Shown here one piece after another: positions 1-9,315 of a DNA stretch of 64,000 nucleotides (position 1 is the first letter of the stretch; each line of letters starts with the position of its first letter). The translations under genes were made by a program, and so were the position numbers. The notes under the pieces are model-generated. The model did not search any database, had not been told where the DNA came from, and saw only the letters and a list, made by a program, of their open reading frames with translations. Where the stretch lies: contig CAVRPV010000006.1 in assembly GCA_963723235.1 (NCBI GenBank), positions 186,001 through 250,000 of the forward strand. Reading direction: 5' to 3'. Source of the DNA: CAIRTM01 sp963723235 (GTDB lineage Bacteria; Desulfobacterota; WTBG01; CAIYCZ01; CAIRTM01).

Positions 1-174
1 GAAATCACTGTGCGCGCAGATGGGCGCATTGTTAATATTCAATTTGAAAACAAATCAGGTAATGCGGAATTTGACCAGTCGGTCATGCGGGCAATTCAAA
101 AAGCCAATCCCCTGCCCCCCCTGCCGCCCGGCCTTAATGAACCTCTGCTGACGCTTGGGATCCGTTTTCAGTAG
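1..174 (+). CDS. tolA: TolA/TonB C-terminal domain, 5'-truncated
   Basis: The window opens inside this gene. The first base starts a codon and 57 residues run to TAG at 172-174. The fragment has the C-terminal TonB/TolA pattern: a V-R-A-D-G-R-I strand, a helix with A-I-Q-K-A, then a proline stretch P-L-P-P-L-P and a final strand ending in I-R-F-Q. In Tol systems this domain reaches across the periplasm and contacts TolB and Pal. The assignment to tolA rather than tonB rests on tolB, pal and cpoB following directly, the usual order of this operon. The N-terminal membrane helix and long helical domain lie outside the window. Confidence 0.75.
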   Translation, partial: EITVRADGRIVNIQFENKSGNAEFDQSVMRAIQKANPLPPLPPGLNEPLLTLGIRFQ

Positions 175-199
175 AAAAACTTTTTACATTATTTTTTTC

Positions 200-228
200 T
201 TTATTTCAGTATTTATTTCTGATATAAT
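200..228 (+). promoter_or_regulatory. candidate sigma-70 promoter before tolB
   Basis: A very AT-rich spacer separates tolA from tolB. It holds a perfect -10 box TATAAT at 223-228 and a weak -35 TTTATT at 200-205 with 17 bases between. It could give tolB-pal-cpoB transcription independent of upstream tol genes. The -35 matches consensus poorly, so this is tentative. Confidence 0.4.
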
Positions 229-270
229 GATAAAATTTATTAACCTTAGCGTACACCAACAAAACATACT

Positions 271-1633
271 ATGTTGACGCAGACATCATATTGCCCAGCA
301 AATGCCCGTACAGGTATGCGCTGCGCTACAGGGCTGCTAGCCTCCATCCTGTGCACACTTTTTCTGGCCGCTCCCGTCGCCGCAAAGGTGTATATAGATA
401 TTAACGCGCCATCAGCAACCCTTGTACCCATCATCGTGCCTTCGTTTCAAAACAGCGGCTCCCAGGCGGACACGCAGAAGCTGTCATCCCGCATGGCCTC
501 AATCATCAGCGCCGATCTTGACTTCTCCGGGCTATTCCGGATTATCGACCCCAAGCTTTTAAACGAAGAGCACCTGCGCGGCGTAACCCAGAGCCAAATC
601 AAATGGGACAGCCTGTCTGTTGTCGGTGCGGAAGCGATTGTAACCGGCGTATTTTCAATCAGCAGCAACCGCATCGACGTTGAAATGCGTTTATTTGACG
701 CAGTTCAGGGCCGCTTTATTATGGGGAAAAAATACAGCGGAACCCTGGACGAGCACCGCCAGATCTGCCACCGGTTTGCCAACGAAGTTTTCAGGGAACT
801 CACCGGTTCACCCGGTATATTCGAAACCGGCATTGCCTACGTCATGCGCACCGGACAGAACAAGGAACTCTACTACTGTGACTACGACGGTGGAAATCTG
901 CGCCGCCTGACCACATTCGACTCCCTGACCCTTTCGCCCTGTTTTTCACCTGATGCTTCCATGCTTGCATTTACGTCCTACCGGGCCGGCAACCCGGATC
1001 TGTATCTCATGGATCATGGCAAGTAGAAAAACAGAAAAGATCTCCAGCAAAAAAGGGGTAAACATCTCTCCCGACTGGTCGCCCGACGGCACAAAAATTG
1101 CCTTGACTTTAAGCTTAAAAGACGGTAATTCAGAAATCTATACGCTCAATGTCAAAAGCCGTTCACTTGAAAGAATGACTGAGCACTGGGCAACGGACGT
1201 TTCACCGACATGGTCCCCGGATGGAACACAGCTGGCATTTGTTTCAAGCCGCTCCGGTAACCCGCAGATCTTCATACTCAGTGTCGCAGACAAACTGGTG
1301 CGGCGGGTAACCTTCAGCAAGGGCAACTACAACACATCGCCGGCATGGTCGCCCCGTGGAGATCGTATCGTATATGCGGGCATGACTGATGGAAGATTCA
1401 ACATCCACAGCATCAGCCCGAATGGGTCGGATTACCGGCAACTCACTTCCGGTCAGGGCAGCAACGAAGACCCGAGCTGGTCATCCGACGGACGCTACAT
1501 TACATTCAGCTCAAACCGGACAGGGCGCAGGGAGCTCTATATCATGCGGGCCGATGGAACCGGACAGAAACAAATAACCTTTGGGAGTGGCGAAAAATTC
1601 GACCCGACATGGTCATCACTTCCGAAAAATTAA
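271..1633 (+). CDS. tolB: TolB periplasmic beta-propeller (one frameshift)
   Basis: TolB is the periplasmic Tol-Pal protein that binds Pal and TolA and helps outer-membrane constriction at division. A signal peptide (hydrophobic run ending A-P-V-A-A-K) precedes the TolB N domain, then about six PD40 propeller motifs such as S-P-D-W-S-P-D-G and S-P-T-W-S-P-D-G. The frame breaks after codon 248: reading ATG GAT C ATG, the C at 1015 is one base too many and a TAG follows at 1024. Dropping it joins L-Y-L-M-D to M-A-S-R-K-T-E-K-I-S and gives a normal TolB of about 453 residues. No clear ribosome binding site precedes ATG 271; ATG 316 would also leave a full signal peptide. pal follows with a good site, so the operon looks otherwise intact. 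Confidence 0.88.
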
Positions 1634-1665
1634 AACAACATTATTAACGTAAGGAGGAAAAAAGT

Positions 1666-2175
1666 ATGCAGCGAACGGCAAAAACCCTGATGGTGTGCAT
1701 TTTTATTGCGGCGCTGGCAAGCAGCATGGCGTGTTCAAAAAAGCAGACCGCTCCCAACCTGGCCCCCGAAATCCCTGAACTGGAAGAAGCTGATCTCGGC
1801 GCGGGCGATTTCAAAGCTATCGACCCCAACGATCCTGTACTGAGTGCTATCTTCAAACCCATCCCGTTTAACTATGACCAGTTTTCCCTGACCCCGCAGG
1901 CATGCGCCACCCTTGACGGCGTTGCCGCATGGATGAAGAGCAATACCGCTAAAATGGTGCTGGTTGAAGGCCATTGTGACGATCGCGGCACTGCCGAGTA
2001 CAACCTTGCACTCGGTGACCGCCGTGCCAACAGCGTCAAAACATACCTGATGCAGCTTGGCGTTGACTCCGCCCGTATCTACACAATCAGCTACGGCGAA
2101 GAGCGTCCGGTTGCCGTCGGCAGCACCGAAGCCGCCTGGGCCAAAAACCGCAGAGGCGAGTTCAAGCTTAAGTAA
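1666..2175 (+). CDS. pal: Peptidoglycan-associated lipoprotein Pal
   Basis: Outer-membrane lipoprotein of the Tol-Pal complex that grips peptidoglycan through an OmpA-C domain. A short signal peptide ends in the lipobox S-M-A-C (Cys 23). The OmpA-C domain spans about residues 65-168 and shows the family motif G-H-C-D-D-R-G-T-x-E-Y-N with the later L-G-D-R-R-A, the diaminopimelate-binding Asp/Arg region. Length 169 is typical. A strong AAGGAGG site lies just before the ATG. A clear terminator follows at 2201-2237, before cpoB. Confidence 0.95.
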   Translation: MQRTAKTLMVCIFIAALASSMACSKKQTAPNLAPEIPELEEADLGAGDFKAIDPNDPVLSAIFKPIPFNYDQFSLTPQACATLDGVAAWMKSNTAKMVLVEGHCDDRGTAEYNLALGDRRANSVKTYLMQLGVDSARIYTISYGEERPVAVGSTEAAWAKNRRGEFKLK

Positions 2176-2200
2176 CACCTGAACAAGAGCATCAACACGT

Positions 2201-2237
2201 CTCTCAGGGATATGCAATGCCCTGAGAGACTTTTTTT
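2201..2237 (+). terminator. Rho-independent terminator after pal
   Basis: A perfect 9-bp stem (CTCTCAGGG at 2201-2209, CCCTGAGAG at 2220-2228) encloses a 10-base loop. A T7 run follows at 2231-2237. It lies between pal and cpoB and would lower cpoB expression relative to tolB-pal. Confidence 0.85.
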
Positions 2238-2267
2238 GCCTCCACCATTTACCACGGAAAGACGCAT

Positions 2268-2984
2268 ATGCATTCAATACCCTATATTGCGAAACTAAGC
2301 GCGCTGATGCTGTGCCTTATGTGTTGTGCATGCGCCAGCATGCAGCTGCAGATTGACGACAACACCCGCAATCTTGAATCTATGCGCAATCAGCTTTCCC
2401 GCACCCACAACGATATTGAGCAACTGCGCGGCGATATCCAGACCCTGAGCGGCACACTTGAAGAAAACAAGATTGCTCGCGAACAAGAAATCAAGGCCAT
2501 CAGGGAACAGCTCAACAGCATTAAAGCCATGGGCCAAAGCCCTTCACCAGAGATGGCCGAGGCCATAACCCCGCCAATTGCAGAAATGCCCGCTGCACCC
2601 GTTAACAATGAACAGGCGCTCTACGACCGCGCGCTGCAACTCTACTACAACCGCGAGTATCAAAAATCGGGCTCATCCTTTCAGGCTTTCATCAAACAGT
2701 ACCGCAGCAGCCCTCTTGCACACAATGCTTTTTTCTGGAACGGCATGTCCCTTTTTCAACAAAAAGAATATCGGGATTCCATTTCCGCATTTGAGGACCT
2801 GATTAAAGAATTTCCGCAGGGCACCAAAGTTCCCGATGCCTATTACTGGCAGGCGCTGGGTTTTATCGAGCTGAAGGAAATGCTCACCGCCCAGATATTA
2901 TTTGAAACCCTCATGCAAACCTATCCCACGTCAGAGGCAGCACAAAAAGCAAAGGTGAAATACCAGGAACTTAAATTTGATTGA
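2268..2984 (+). CDS. cpoB: Cell division coordinator CpoB/YbgF
   Basis: Last gene of the tol operon; CpoB links Tol-Pal to septal peptidoglycan synthesis in the periplasm. A signal peptide with a Cys-rich end (L-M-C-C-A-C-A-S) may be a lipobox. Residues about 28-85 form a polar coiled coil. A proline/alanine linker leads to a TPR block from about residue 115 to the end, with three units, for example A-L-x-L-Y-Y-N-R-E-Y and F-F-W-N-G-M-S-L-F. This coiled coil plus TPR layout and position after pal are standard for YbgF. Length 238 is normal. Confidence 0.9.
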   Translation: MHSIPYIAKLSALMLCLMCCACASMQLQIDDNTRNLESMRNQLSRTHNDIEQLRGDIQTLSGTLEENKIAREQEIKAIREQLNSIKAMGQSPSPEMAEAITPPIAEMPAAPVNNEQALYDRALQLYYNREYQKSGSSFQAFIKQYRSSPLAHNAFFWNGMSLFQQKEYRDSISAFEDLIKEFPQGTKVPDAYYWQALGFIELKEMLTAQILFETLMQTYPTSEAAQKAKVKYQELKFD

Positions 2985-3220
2985 TCCCGCTGATTTTCAA
3001 CCTGCAGCAACGGCAAGGAAGAATCCCCCAAAATAGCCTTGGCGCACGGGCCATTGTTCACATGGCTCGAAGCACCCGGGTTGTACTCACCCAAAGCTTT
3101 CGCCTGAGCATGCAGATTCGAACAAGGCCTGCAGCGTATCTTTTTTCTGGAAGAGCACAGCACGCTGAACGTGCTAACGCCGAAGGGATAGCCACCACAC
3201 CTGGGCAAAACTGCTTCTGA

Positions 3221-3661
3221 TTATTTGAGATTGACCGTAACCCGGCCGCTGGCTTTAAGACGGCTGACAATCGGACGGGCTTCCACAAAATCTGACTTAA
3301 TGGCCAATACCCGTCTGAATGTTTCAAGGGCTTCGGCACTGCGGCCGGCATTGGCATACCCAACGCCCAGAATAAACAATGCATTGAGATTATACGGCTG
3401 GTGTTTGATCACGGTTTGCAAGGCAGCAATGCCTTCATCTAACCGGCCCGTCGTAATGTAGGCCCGCCCCACAGTCGTAAGAACATCCATGCGAGCGGGA
3501 CGCGCGGCAATCGCCTGCAGACCGAATTCAAGGGCCTTGACGTTCAGGCCTTTTTTTTCCATCGCAAGAGCCCGTTTATAATAAGCGTCACTTTCAATTA
3601 TACCGAGATTCAAACGCAGCAGCAAGACACCGAGCAACCGCAATGCCGAGGGCAGCCGCAA
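3221..3661 (-). CDS. TPR protein, probably C-terminal part of the O-antigen ligase
   Basis: The frame opens at a TTG and encodes three to four TPR-like helices from about residue 25 (Y-Y-K-R-A-L-A-M-E-K-K-G) to the end. It overlaps the 3' end of the ligase-like gene by 68 bases in another frame. Large Wzy_C/O-antigen ligase proteins often end in a last membrane helix followed by TPRs starting Y-Y-x-R-A-L. Removing one base near 3610-3650 would fuse both into one protein of about 602 residues. No start signal favours an independent gene. I infer one gene split by an indel. Confidence 0.6.
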   Translation of the reverse strand: MRLPSALRLLGVLLLRLNLGIIESDAYYKRALAMEKKGLNVKALEFGLQAIAARPARMDVLTTVGRAYITTGRLDEGIAALQTVIKHQPYNLNALFILGVGYANAGRSAEALETFRRVLAIKSDFVEARPIVSRLKASGRVTVNLK

Positions 3662-5027
3662 TCAAAGGCCCTCTTCCTGACAAGTAAAAAAATGCTCCTC
3701 GCTGCCTGCAATACAGGACAATAATCATACCTGCACTCAAAAACGCCAGCAGCGGCGTCAACGCACGCTGAAACGGAAAACCGAAAAAAGCATTCACCAT
3801 GAAGGTAACCAGCGCGCCTGAAGCTGCAAAAACCACAAACTGCTCAAGATCGGTGCGTTGCGCATTCATAAGTCGCAGTGCCATTACCAACACCCCAAAG
3901 GCAAAAATTACCAGCAGTACAAATCCGGGCAGACCAAGCTCAACCGCAGTCTGCAAAAAATCATTATGCGCACGCCGGATCTGCACATCCTTGCCAAACG
4001 ATGTATCCGCCTGATTGGTGTTCAGCACAGCACCGTACATATTGGAAAAACTGCCGGCACCGTACCCCAGAACAGGCTGTTGCTTGAAAAGTTCAAACGT
4101 ATTATTCCAGACGATCAGCCGGTAGTTCGCACTTCCATCAAATGTGCGCTTCACTTCCGGATTGGTCGCGAGAGTCAACCCGGCATAACCGCCCAGACAC
4201 AGTATCAGGAGCGCAACCGGCACAAACAATTTCCAGCCTGCATAGCGTTTGAGCAACAAACCGGCGCTCCACAGCAGAAGACATCCGATAGCAAGCCAGG
4301 CAGACCGGCAATAGGTATAATACAGAACCAAAAGTCCGGCTGTACAAACGCACCAGCACAGTACTGCCAGCAACAGCCGGCGTCTTGCAAACCAGCCCGC
4401 AAAAGCCGCAAAGGCTATTGTGATACACAGAAATTCAGCAAGAACGTTTGGATTAGCAAAAGCGGCTGACGGAATCTTGACGGATGGTATACGGGTCATC
4501 CCCAGAAACAGCTGTGAGAGTGCAACAGAGCTCACCAACGCGCCCGAAACGACAATTGAGCCTGCGAGCCTGCCGAGCCACAGATCCGATCGCAACCAGG
4601 CTGCGAGCCCAAGTACCGCAAGCGCGCAGGCACTCCAGTGAACGGCCGAGTACATGGCATCATAGGAATTTGCGCTCCACGAAACGCTCAAAAGCGCCCA
4701 GCATGCAAAAACTGCCAGCGCACAGCTGCAGATATCGCGCGGAAGTTCCAGACGACAGCGCAGAACAACTACGCGCATCAAACCCAGTATGCAAAAAAGT
4801 GCCACTGCAGCCTGAATAAAGGTGCGCTGCGGCAAATCGGCAAAATCCCTGATGCGTGCATTAAAAACCAGCGGCGCGACAATGATAATCAGACAGGCAA
4901 GCCAACCAATGCAGGCATCCCAGGTTTGCCCTTCGCAACGCGGACTCACAGACGCCTTTGCAGGCAGCGGGTTCTGCTTTAAACAGCCTTTTCTTTTTAA
5001 ATGCGATTTTTTGTTGGCTGCGTGCAT
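3594..5027 (-). CDS. O-antigen ligase / Wzy_C family membrane protein
   Basis: An integral membrane protein with about eleven to twelve hydrophobic helices. The longest periplasmic loop carries the Wzy_C motif around R-R-A-H-N-D-F-L-Q-T-A-V-E-L-G, preceded by the G-Y-G-A-G-S-F segment typical of WaaL/Wzy-type glycosyl transferases. Such proteins join polysaccharide to lipid A core or polymerise O-units; the substrate cannot be read from sequence. The C-terminus stops abruptly at A-F-E-S-R-Y-N, where the neighbouring frame continues with TPRs, so the gene is probably longer. No glycosyltransferase cluster surrounds it. Confidence 0.8.
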   Translation of the reverse strand: MHAANKKSHLKRKGCLKQNPLPAKASVSPRCEGQTWDACIGWLACLIIIVAPLVFNARIRDFADLPQRTFIQAAVALFCILGLMRVVVLRCRLELPRDICSCALAVFACWALLSVSWSANSYDAMYSAVHWSACALAVLGLAAWLRSDLWLGRLAGSIVVSGALVSSVALSQLFLGMTRIPSVKIPSAAFANPNVLAEFLCITIAFAAFAGWFARRRLLLAVLCWCVCTAGLLVLYYTYCRSAWLAIGCLLLWSAGLLLKRYAGWKLFVPVALLILCLGGYAGLTLATNPEVKRTFDGSANYRLIVWNNTFELFKQQPVLGYGAGSFSNMYGAVLNTNQADTSFGKDVQIRRAHNDFLQTAVELGLPGFVLLVIFAFGVLVMALRLMNAQRTDLEQFVVFAASGALVTFMVNAFFGFPFQRALTPLLAFLSAGMIIVLYCRQRGAFFYLSGRGPLIAAALGIAVARCLAAAFESRYN

Positions 5028-5041
5028 ACAGATATGTATCC

Positions 5042-6057
5042 TTACAGCGCCGGAACTGACAGGCAGGTAATGTGCCGACTTTCCCCGCCGGGGAAAAAGA
5101 CTGCGCCGCTTGTGTCAGCCAACAGTCGTCCGCCATCAGGCAAATGCATGCTGCGAATAAATGTACCGTCTTGCGCAACGCAATACAATGCATTTCGCTT
5201 CGAAGGCTTCGTGCGAACACACGACTGGCCAAGAACACGCACGTCACGCACGAGAGACTATGCTCCTGCTTAAATGTCCACAGCGGCACACCGCTTCCAG
5301 GATTCAAACAATACAGCATCCCCGCACTAATGAGTACCTGGTCTGCATTAAAGGGCACAAACTCACAAACGGGATATTGGCATTAAACTCCCAGAGCACC
5401 TCTCCGCTTTCAATTCTATGAGCGCGGACAAGCCCCTCAGAACCCGCACTTAACAAGGTAGTCTCCGCCCGGTGCAAGTTGCACCCTGTCACTGCCGACA
5501 TCTAAGCGCCACAACTGCTTGCCGCTGGATGCATCCAAGCAAAAAATTGTTTCGCCGATGCTGAAAAAAAGCCTGTTTCCAATTAAAACCGGCGCCTTTT
5601 CAAGTGAGCCGGTTTGGGCTGTCCATAGAAGTTTGCCACTGGCAGCATCAAGGCAGAACAGTTGATCACCAACCGGTGCATACACACGCCCGATATCCAC
5701 AGCTGGAGAAACCGTGGCCCAGGTTTTTGTCCAGAATTCCCAGAGCACAGCCCCTGTTGCCGCATCCAGCGCGTAGAGTCCGCCGCACTGAAAAAAAAGA
5801 CGCTCCCCCGCAATCACCGGCGCCGAAGAATGCGTGCCGAATGTTCCAAGCTCCCAGAGCAGGCGCCCGGTGGCAATATCCAGACAATAGACATCATCGG
5901 CACACAAGTAAAAACGCTGTGCATCAACTGCAGCCCATTGTTCATGCTTTTTTTTTGTCTCAAATTGCCAGAGCGGTTCCACGTCATGGGAAGGGGCACA
6001 CGCTGCCAAAAAACCCGCAAGGCCTACAATCGCAAACAGGTATCGCCACAGTATCAT
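5042..6057 (-). pseudogene. PQQ-like beta-propeller lipoprotein, three frameshifts
   Basis: The start at 6057 gives a lipoprotein signal M-I-L-W-R-Y-L-F ending in L-A-A-C. PQQ-type blades follow, with repeated A-x-D-x-A-T/S-G-x-x-L-W motifs, as in BamB-like outer-membrane scaffolds or PQQ-repeat proteins. The reading frame changes three times: near 5458 (one extra base, D-Y-L to L-S-A-G-S-E-G), near 5360 (one base missing, I-P-F-V to V-P-F-N-A-D-Q) and near 5245-5270 (one base missing, into V-R-D-V-R-V-L-G). Corrected, it encodes about 338 residues and stops at 5042. Role unknown; BamB itself is not shown. Confidence 0.65.
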
Positions 6058-6333
6058 ACAAAACAGGCCTTTAAATTTTTGCAACCGTACTGCTTCAATA
6101 GACACATCTGAGCCGGGGCTGTACAGAGCCTGAACTCATAACAAACGAGCCAGACATATCATGGAAAAGCGTGGCAACCAAAACACGTCCGTTCATGCAG
6201 AATGGAGCGCTGTATGCGCGATTGAACCGGTGCAGCACACACAAACCGTTGTACTCTTCGCTACGGCCAGCGGGCACACAATACCTGTGCAGCCATCGTT
6301 TACAGACCAATAAAGATAGGCTCGGCTGTAGAT

Positions 6334-7398
6334 TCAGCAATTTTCGTTCACAATATACTCGGCGATTTTATCGCCCACCTGGCTGGTCGAGAGTCCCATG
6401 CGCCCGGCAGCCATACTCTTCATGTCCCGGCGCACAACATTCTGGATTGCAGCTTCAACCTGCAGCGCGGCCCGGTCTTCACCCAGAACAGAGAGCAGCA
6501 TCTGCATAGCCGCAACCGCGGCAATCGGATTGATCACGTTCTGCCCGGTGTACTTGGGCGCTGATCCGCCCATGGGTTCAAACATTGAAACACCCTCGGG
6601 ATTGATGTTGCCGCCGGCGGCAACACCCACGCCGCCCTGAATCATCGCGGCCAGATCGGTGATGATATCCCCGAACATGTTGTCGGTCACGATCACGTCA
6701 AACCACTCAGGATTTTTGACCATCCACATGCAGATGGCATCAACATGCGCATAATCCGTTGCGATGTCGGAATACTCGGCTGCCACCTCGTTAAAGGCCC
6801 GCTGCCACAGGTCAAAGGCATAGGTAAGCACATTGGTCTTGCCGCACAGGGTCAATTTTTTTTCTTTATTCCGCTTGCGGGTAAATTCAAAAGCATAACG
6901 CAGGCAGCGTTCAACTCCCTTGCGGGTATTGATTGACTCCTGAATGGCGACCTCATCAGGGGTGCCTTTCTTCAAAAAACCACCGCCGCCGGCATACAGC
7001 CCCTCGGTATTCTCGCGCACCACCACAAAATCAATATCCTCCGGACCCTTGCCCACAATAGGCGTTTCGACCCCGGCAAACAACTTTACCGGCCGCAGAT
7101 TGATATACAAATCCAGCGCAAAACGCATGGTCAGCAAGATGCCTTTTTCAAGGATACCCGGGGCAACATCCGGGTGGCCGATGGCACCCAGGTAAATGGC
7201 GTCAAAACCTTTCAACTCCTCCAGTACGCTTGCAGGCAGGGTCTCACCGGTGCGCTTATAGCGCTCACCGCCCAGATCATAGGTATGCAGCTCATATTTA
7301 AATGCGTTCCTGGCGGCAGCAGCTTCAAGCGCCTTGAGCCCCTCGTGCACGACTTCAGGTCCGGTTCCGTCACCTGGAATTACCGCGATTGTGTACAT
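6334..7398 (-). CDS. leuB: 3-isopropylmalate dehydrogenase
   Basis: Catalyses NAD-dependent oxidative decarboxylation of 3-isopropylmalate in leucine synthesis. The 354-residue protein has the decarboxylating dehydrogenase fold: N-terminal I-P-G-D-G-T-G-P-E-V, substrate motif V-V-V-R-E-N-T-E-G-L-Y, metal-binding D-N-M-F-G-D-I-I-T-D, and the NAD-site G-S-A-P-K-Y-T-G. The E-N-T-E-G-L-Y variant is shared with tartrate and homoisocitrate dehydrogenases, so side activity is possible. Placement after leuC and leuD supports leuB. GGAAGG lies before the ATG. Confidence 0.9.
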   Translation of the reverse strand: MYTIAVIPGDGTGPEVVHEGLKALEAAAARNAFKYELHTYDLGGERYKRTGETLPASVLEELKGFDAIYLGAIGHPDVAPGILEKGILLTMRFALDLYINLRPVKLFAGVETPIVGKGPEDIDFVVVRENTEGLYAGGGGFLKKGTPDEVAIQESINTRKGVERCLRYAFEFTRKRNKEKKLTLCGKTNVLTYAFDLWQRAFNEVAAEYSDIATDYAHVDAICMWMVKNPEWFDVIVTDNMFGDIITDLAAMIQGGVGVAAGGNINPEGVSMFEPMGGSAPKYTGQNVINPIAAVAAMQMLLSVLGEDRAALQVEAAIQNVVRRDMKSMAAGRMGLSTSQVGDKIAEYIVNENC

Positions 7399-7478
7399 AC
7401 TGCCTTCCTTTCCTTAAAAAATAATCCAACCATGGTTATTAACTACGTTGCAATGAAACTCGCAACATGTCTCTGCTT

Positions 7479-7973
7479 TCAAATGCCCGCCTTTTCCCTG
7501 ACATAGTTCATCAACCCGCCGGCATTGATCAAATTGCGCATAAACGGCGGTATGGACTGGGCAACAAGCGTCCCTGCATTGCCGGCCAAAATGATTTCAC
7601 CGCTGTCGAGTTCTACCGTTACCATATCACCTTCTGCAATCCGCTTGACAGCCTCGGGACATTCCAGAATCGGCAGCCCCATGTTAAACGAGTTGCGGTA
7701 AAAAATACGCGCAAAGCTGCCTGCGATCACACATGCGACCCCGGCGGCTTTGATAGCGATGGGCGCATGCTCGCGGGATGAGCCGCAGCCGAAATTCTGC
7801 CCTGCCACAATAATATCTCCGGGACCCACTTTCCCCGGAAAATCAGGGTCAGCATCCTCCATGCAGTGTTTGGCCAGCTCAGCCGGGTCAGAGGTGTTGA
7901 GATAGCGCGCCGGTATAATTTCATCGGTATTGATGTTGTCACCGAACTTCCATACTCTTCCCGTAAATTGCAT
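7479..7973 (-). CDS. leuD: 3-isopropylmalate dehydratase small subunit
   Basis: Swivel-domain partner of LeuC in isomerising 2- to 3-isopropylmalate. The start M-Q-F-T-G-R-V-W-K-F-G at 7973 is preferred over the upstream in-frame ATG at 8000 because GCGAGGA precedes it and it matches family length (about 164). The conserved G-Q-N-F-G-C-G-S-S-R-E-H-A-P swivel motif is intact. The gene lies between leuC and leuB in the same direction. Confidence 0.92.
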   Translation of the reverse strand: MQFTGRVWKFGDNINTDEIIPARYLNTSDPAELAKHCMEDADPDFPGKVGPGDIIVAGQNFGCGSSREHAPIAIKAAGVACVIAGSFARIFYRNSFNMGLPILECPEAVKRIAEGDMVTVELDSGEIILAGNAGTLVAQSIPPFMRNLINAGGLMNYVREKAGI

Positions 7974-8002
7974 AGCATTCCTCGCGAGTTTTATTCTCAT
8001 GG

Positions 8003-9263
8003 TTACAGTTCATCCGGAGAGCCGATCCGGCCCAGCACGGCCGAAGCTGCTGCAATGGCCGGATTGGCCAGATACACGAAACTTTCGGGATGCCCCATCC
8101 TGCCGACGAAATTACGGTTGGTCGTGGCAATTGCGGTTTCGCCGCGGGCAAGGATACCCATATGCCCTCCCAGACAGGGTCCGCAGGTGGGCGTACTGAC
8201 CACGGCCTCGGCCTCGATAAAAATTTCCAGCAATCCTTCGCGCAGGGCCTGCAGGTAAATCGCCTGCGTGGCGGGAAAGACAATCAACCGGACACCCGGC
8301 GCTGTCTTTCTTCCCTTTAAAACTGCAGCCGCGACTCTCAGATCTTCAATACGACCGTTGGTGCATGATCCGATCACGGCCTGATGAATCGGAACCGTGC
8401 CCACGGCACTGATCGGCCGCGTATTATCGGGCGAATGCGGAAAAGCAACCTGCGGCTCGATGTCTTCGCAACAGTACTGCTTCACCATACAGTAACCGGC
8501 ATCCGCATCAGCCGCAACCTGGACTCCAGGGCTTTGTGCTGCGATCTTTCAGATACGCCTCGGTAATGGCATCGGTTGCAAAAATACCGCATTTGCCGCC
8601 GGCCTCGATCGCCATATTGGCCATGCTCAAACGGCCTTCCATGGAAAGACGGTCAATGGCCTCACCGCCGAATTCCATGGCGCGATACAGCGCGCCGTCA
8701 ACACCGATATCACCGATAATATAAAGAATCAGATCCTTGCCGCTGACCCAGGGGCGCAGGGCTCCGTTGAAAATAAATTTCATGGTTTCCGGCACCTTGA
8801 ACCAGAGCTCGCCGGCAATCATGGCTGCGGCAACATCCGTGCTGCCCACGCCGGTTGCAAAAGCGCCAAGGGCTCCATGCGTGCAGGTATGGCTGTCGGC
8901 TCCCACGATGATTTCACCCGGCAACACAAGCCCCTGTTCGGGCAGAAGCGCGTGCTCAATCCCCATGCGACCCACTTCGAAATAATGCGTCAGCTGCTGC
9001 TCGTGCGCAAACTCGCGCATCAGCTTACACTGCTCGGCAGATGCTATGTCCTTATTAGGGGCAAAATGGTCCGGAACCAAAATGATGCGCTCCGGATCAA
9101 ACACCTTCCGCCCTCCCGCCTGCCGAAACTCCCGGATCGCGATCGGGGCCGTTATATCATTGGCAAGCACGCGATCAATGCGCGCCTCAACAAGCTGACC
9201 CGGCAGAACCCGGTCCAAACCGGCATGGCCGGCCAGAATCTTTTCAACAATCGTCATTCCCAT
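8003..9263 (-). CDS. leuC: 3-isopropylmalate dehydratase large subunit (one frameshift)
   Basis: Aconitase-family [4Fe-4S] subunit of isopropylmalate isomerase. The N-terminal part holds V-G-A-D-S-H-T-C-T-H-G and A-T-G-V-G-S-T-D-V-A; the C-terminal part holds the cluster cysteines in G-S-C-T-N-G-R and C-G-P-C-L-G-G. A frame change near 8529-8531 separates them: deleting one G of a plus-strand GGG run turns K-P-W-S-P-G-C-G-stop into K-P-G-V-Q-V-A-A-D. The 1261-base span is then 420 codons, a normal length for the shorter archaeal/bacterial LeuC type. First gene of leuC-leuD-leuB; leuA is not in the window. Confidence 0.9.
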
Positions 9264-9315
9264 ACAAACCTCTGCACTCTCTATGTATACACAATATCAA
9301 CCAACACCTGAAGCG

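Noticed and set aside
2985..3220. Small open frames between cpoB and the TPR gene
   Set aside because: Both strands give short frames with no domain or ribosome site; the interval looks non-coding.
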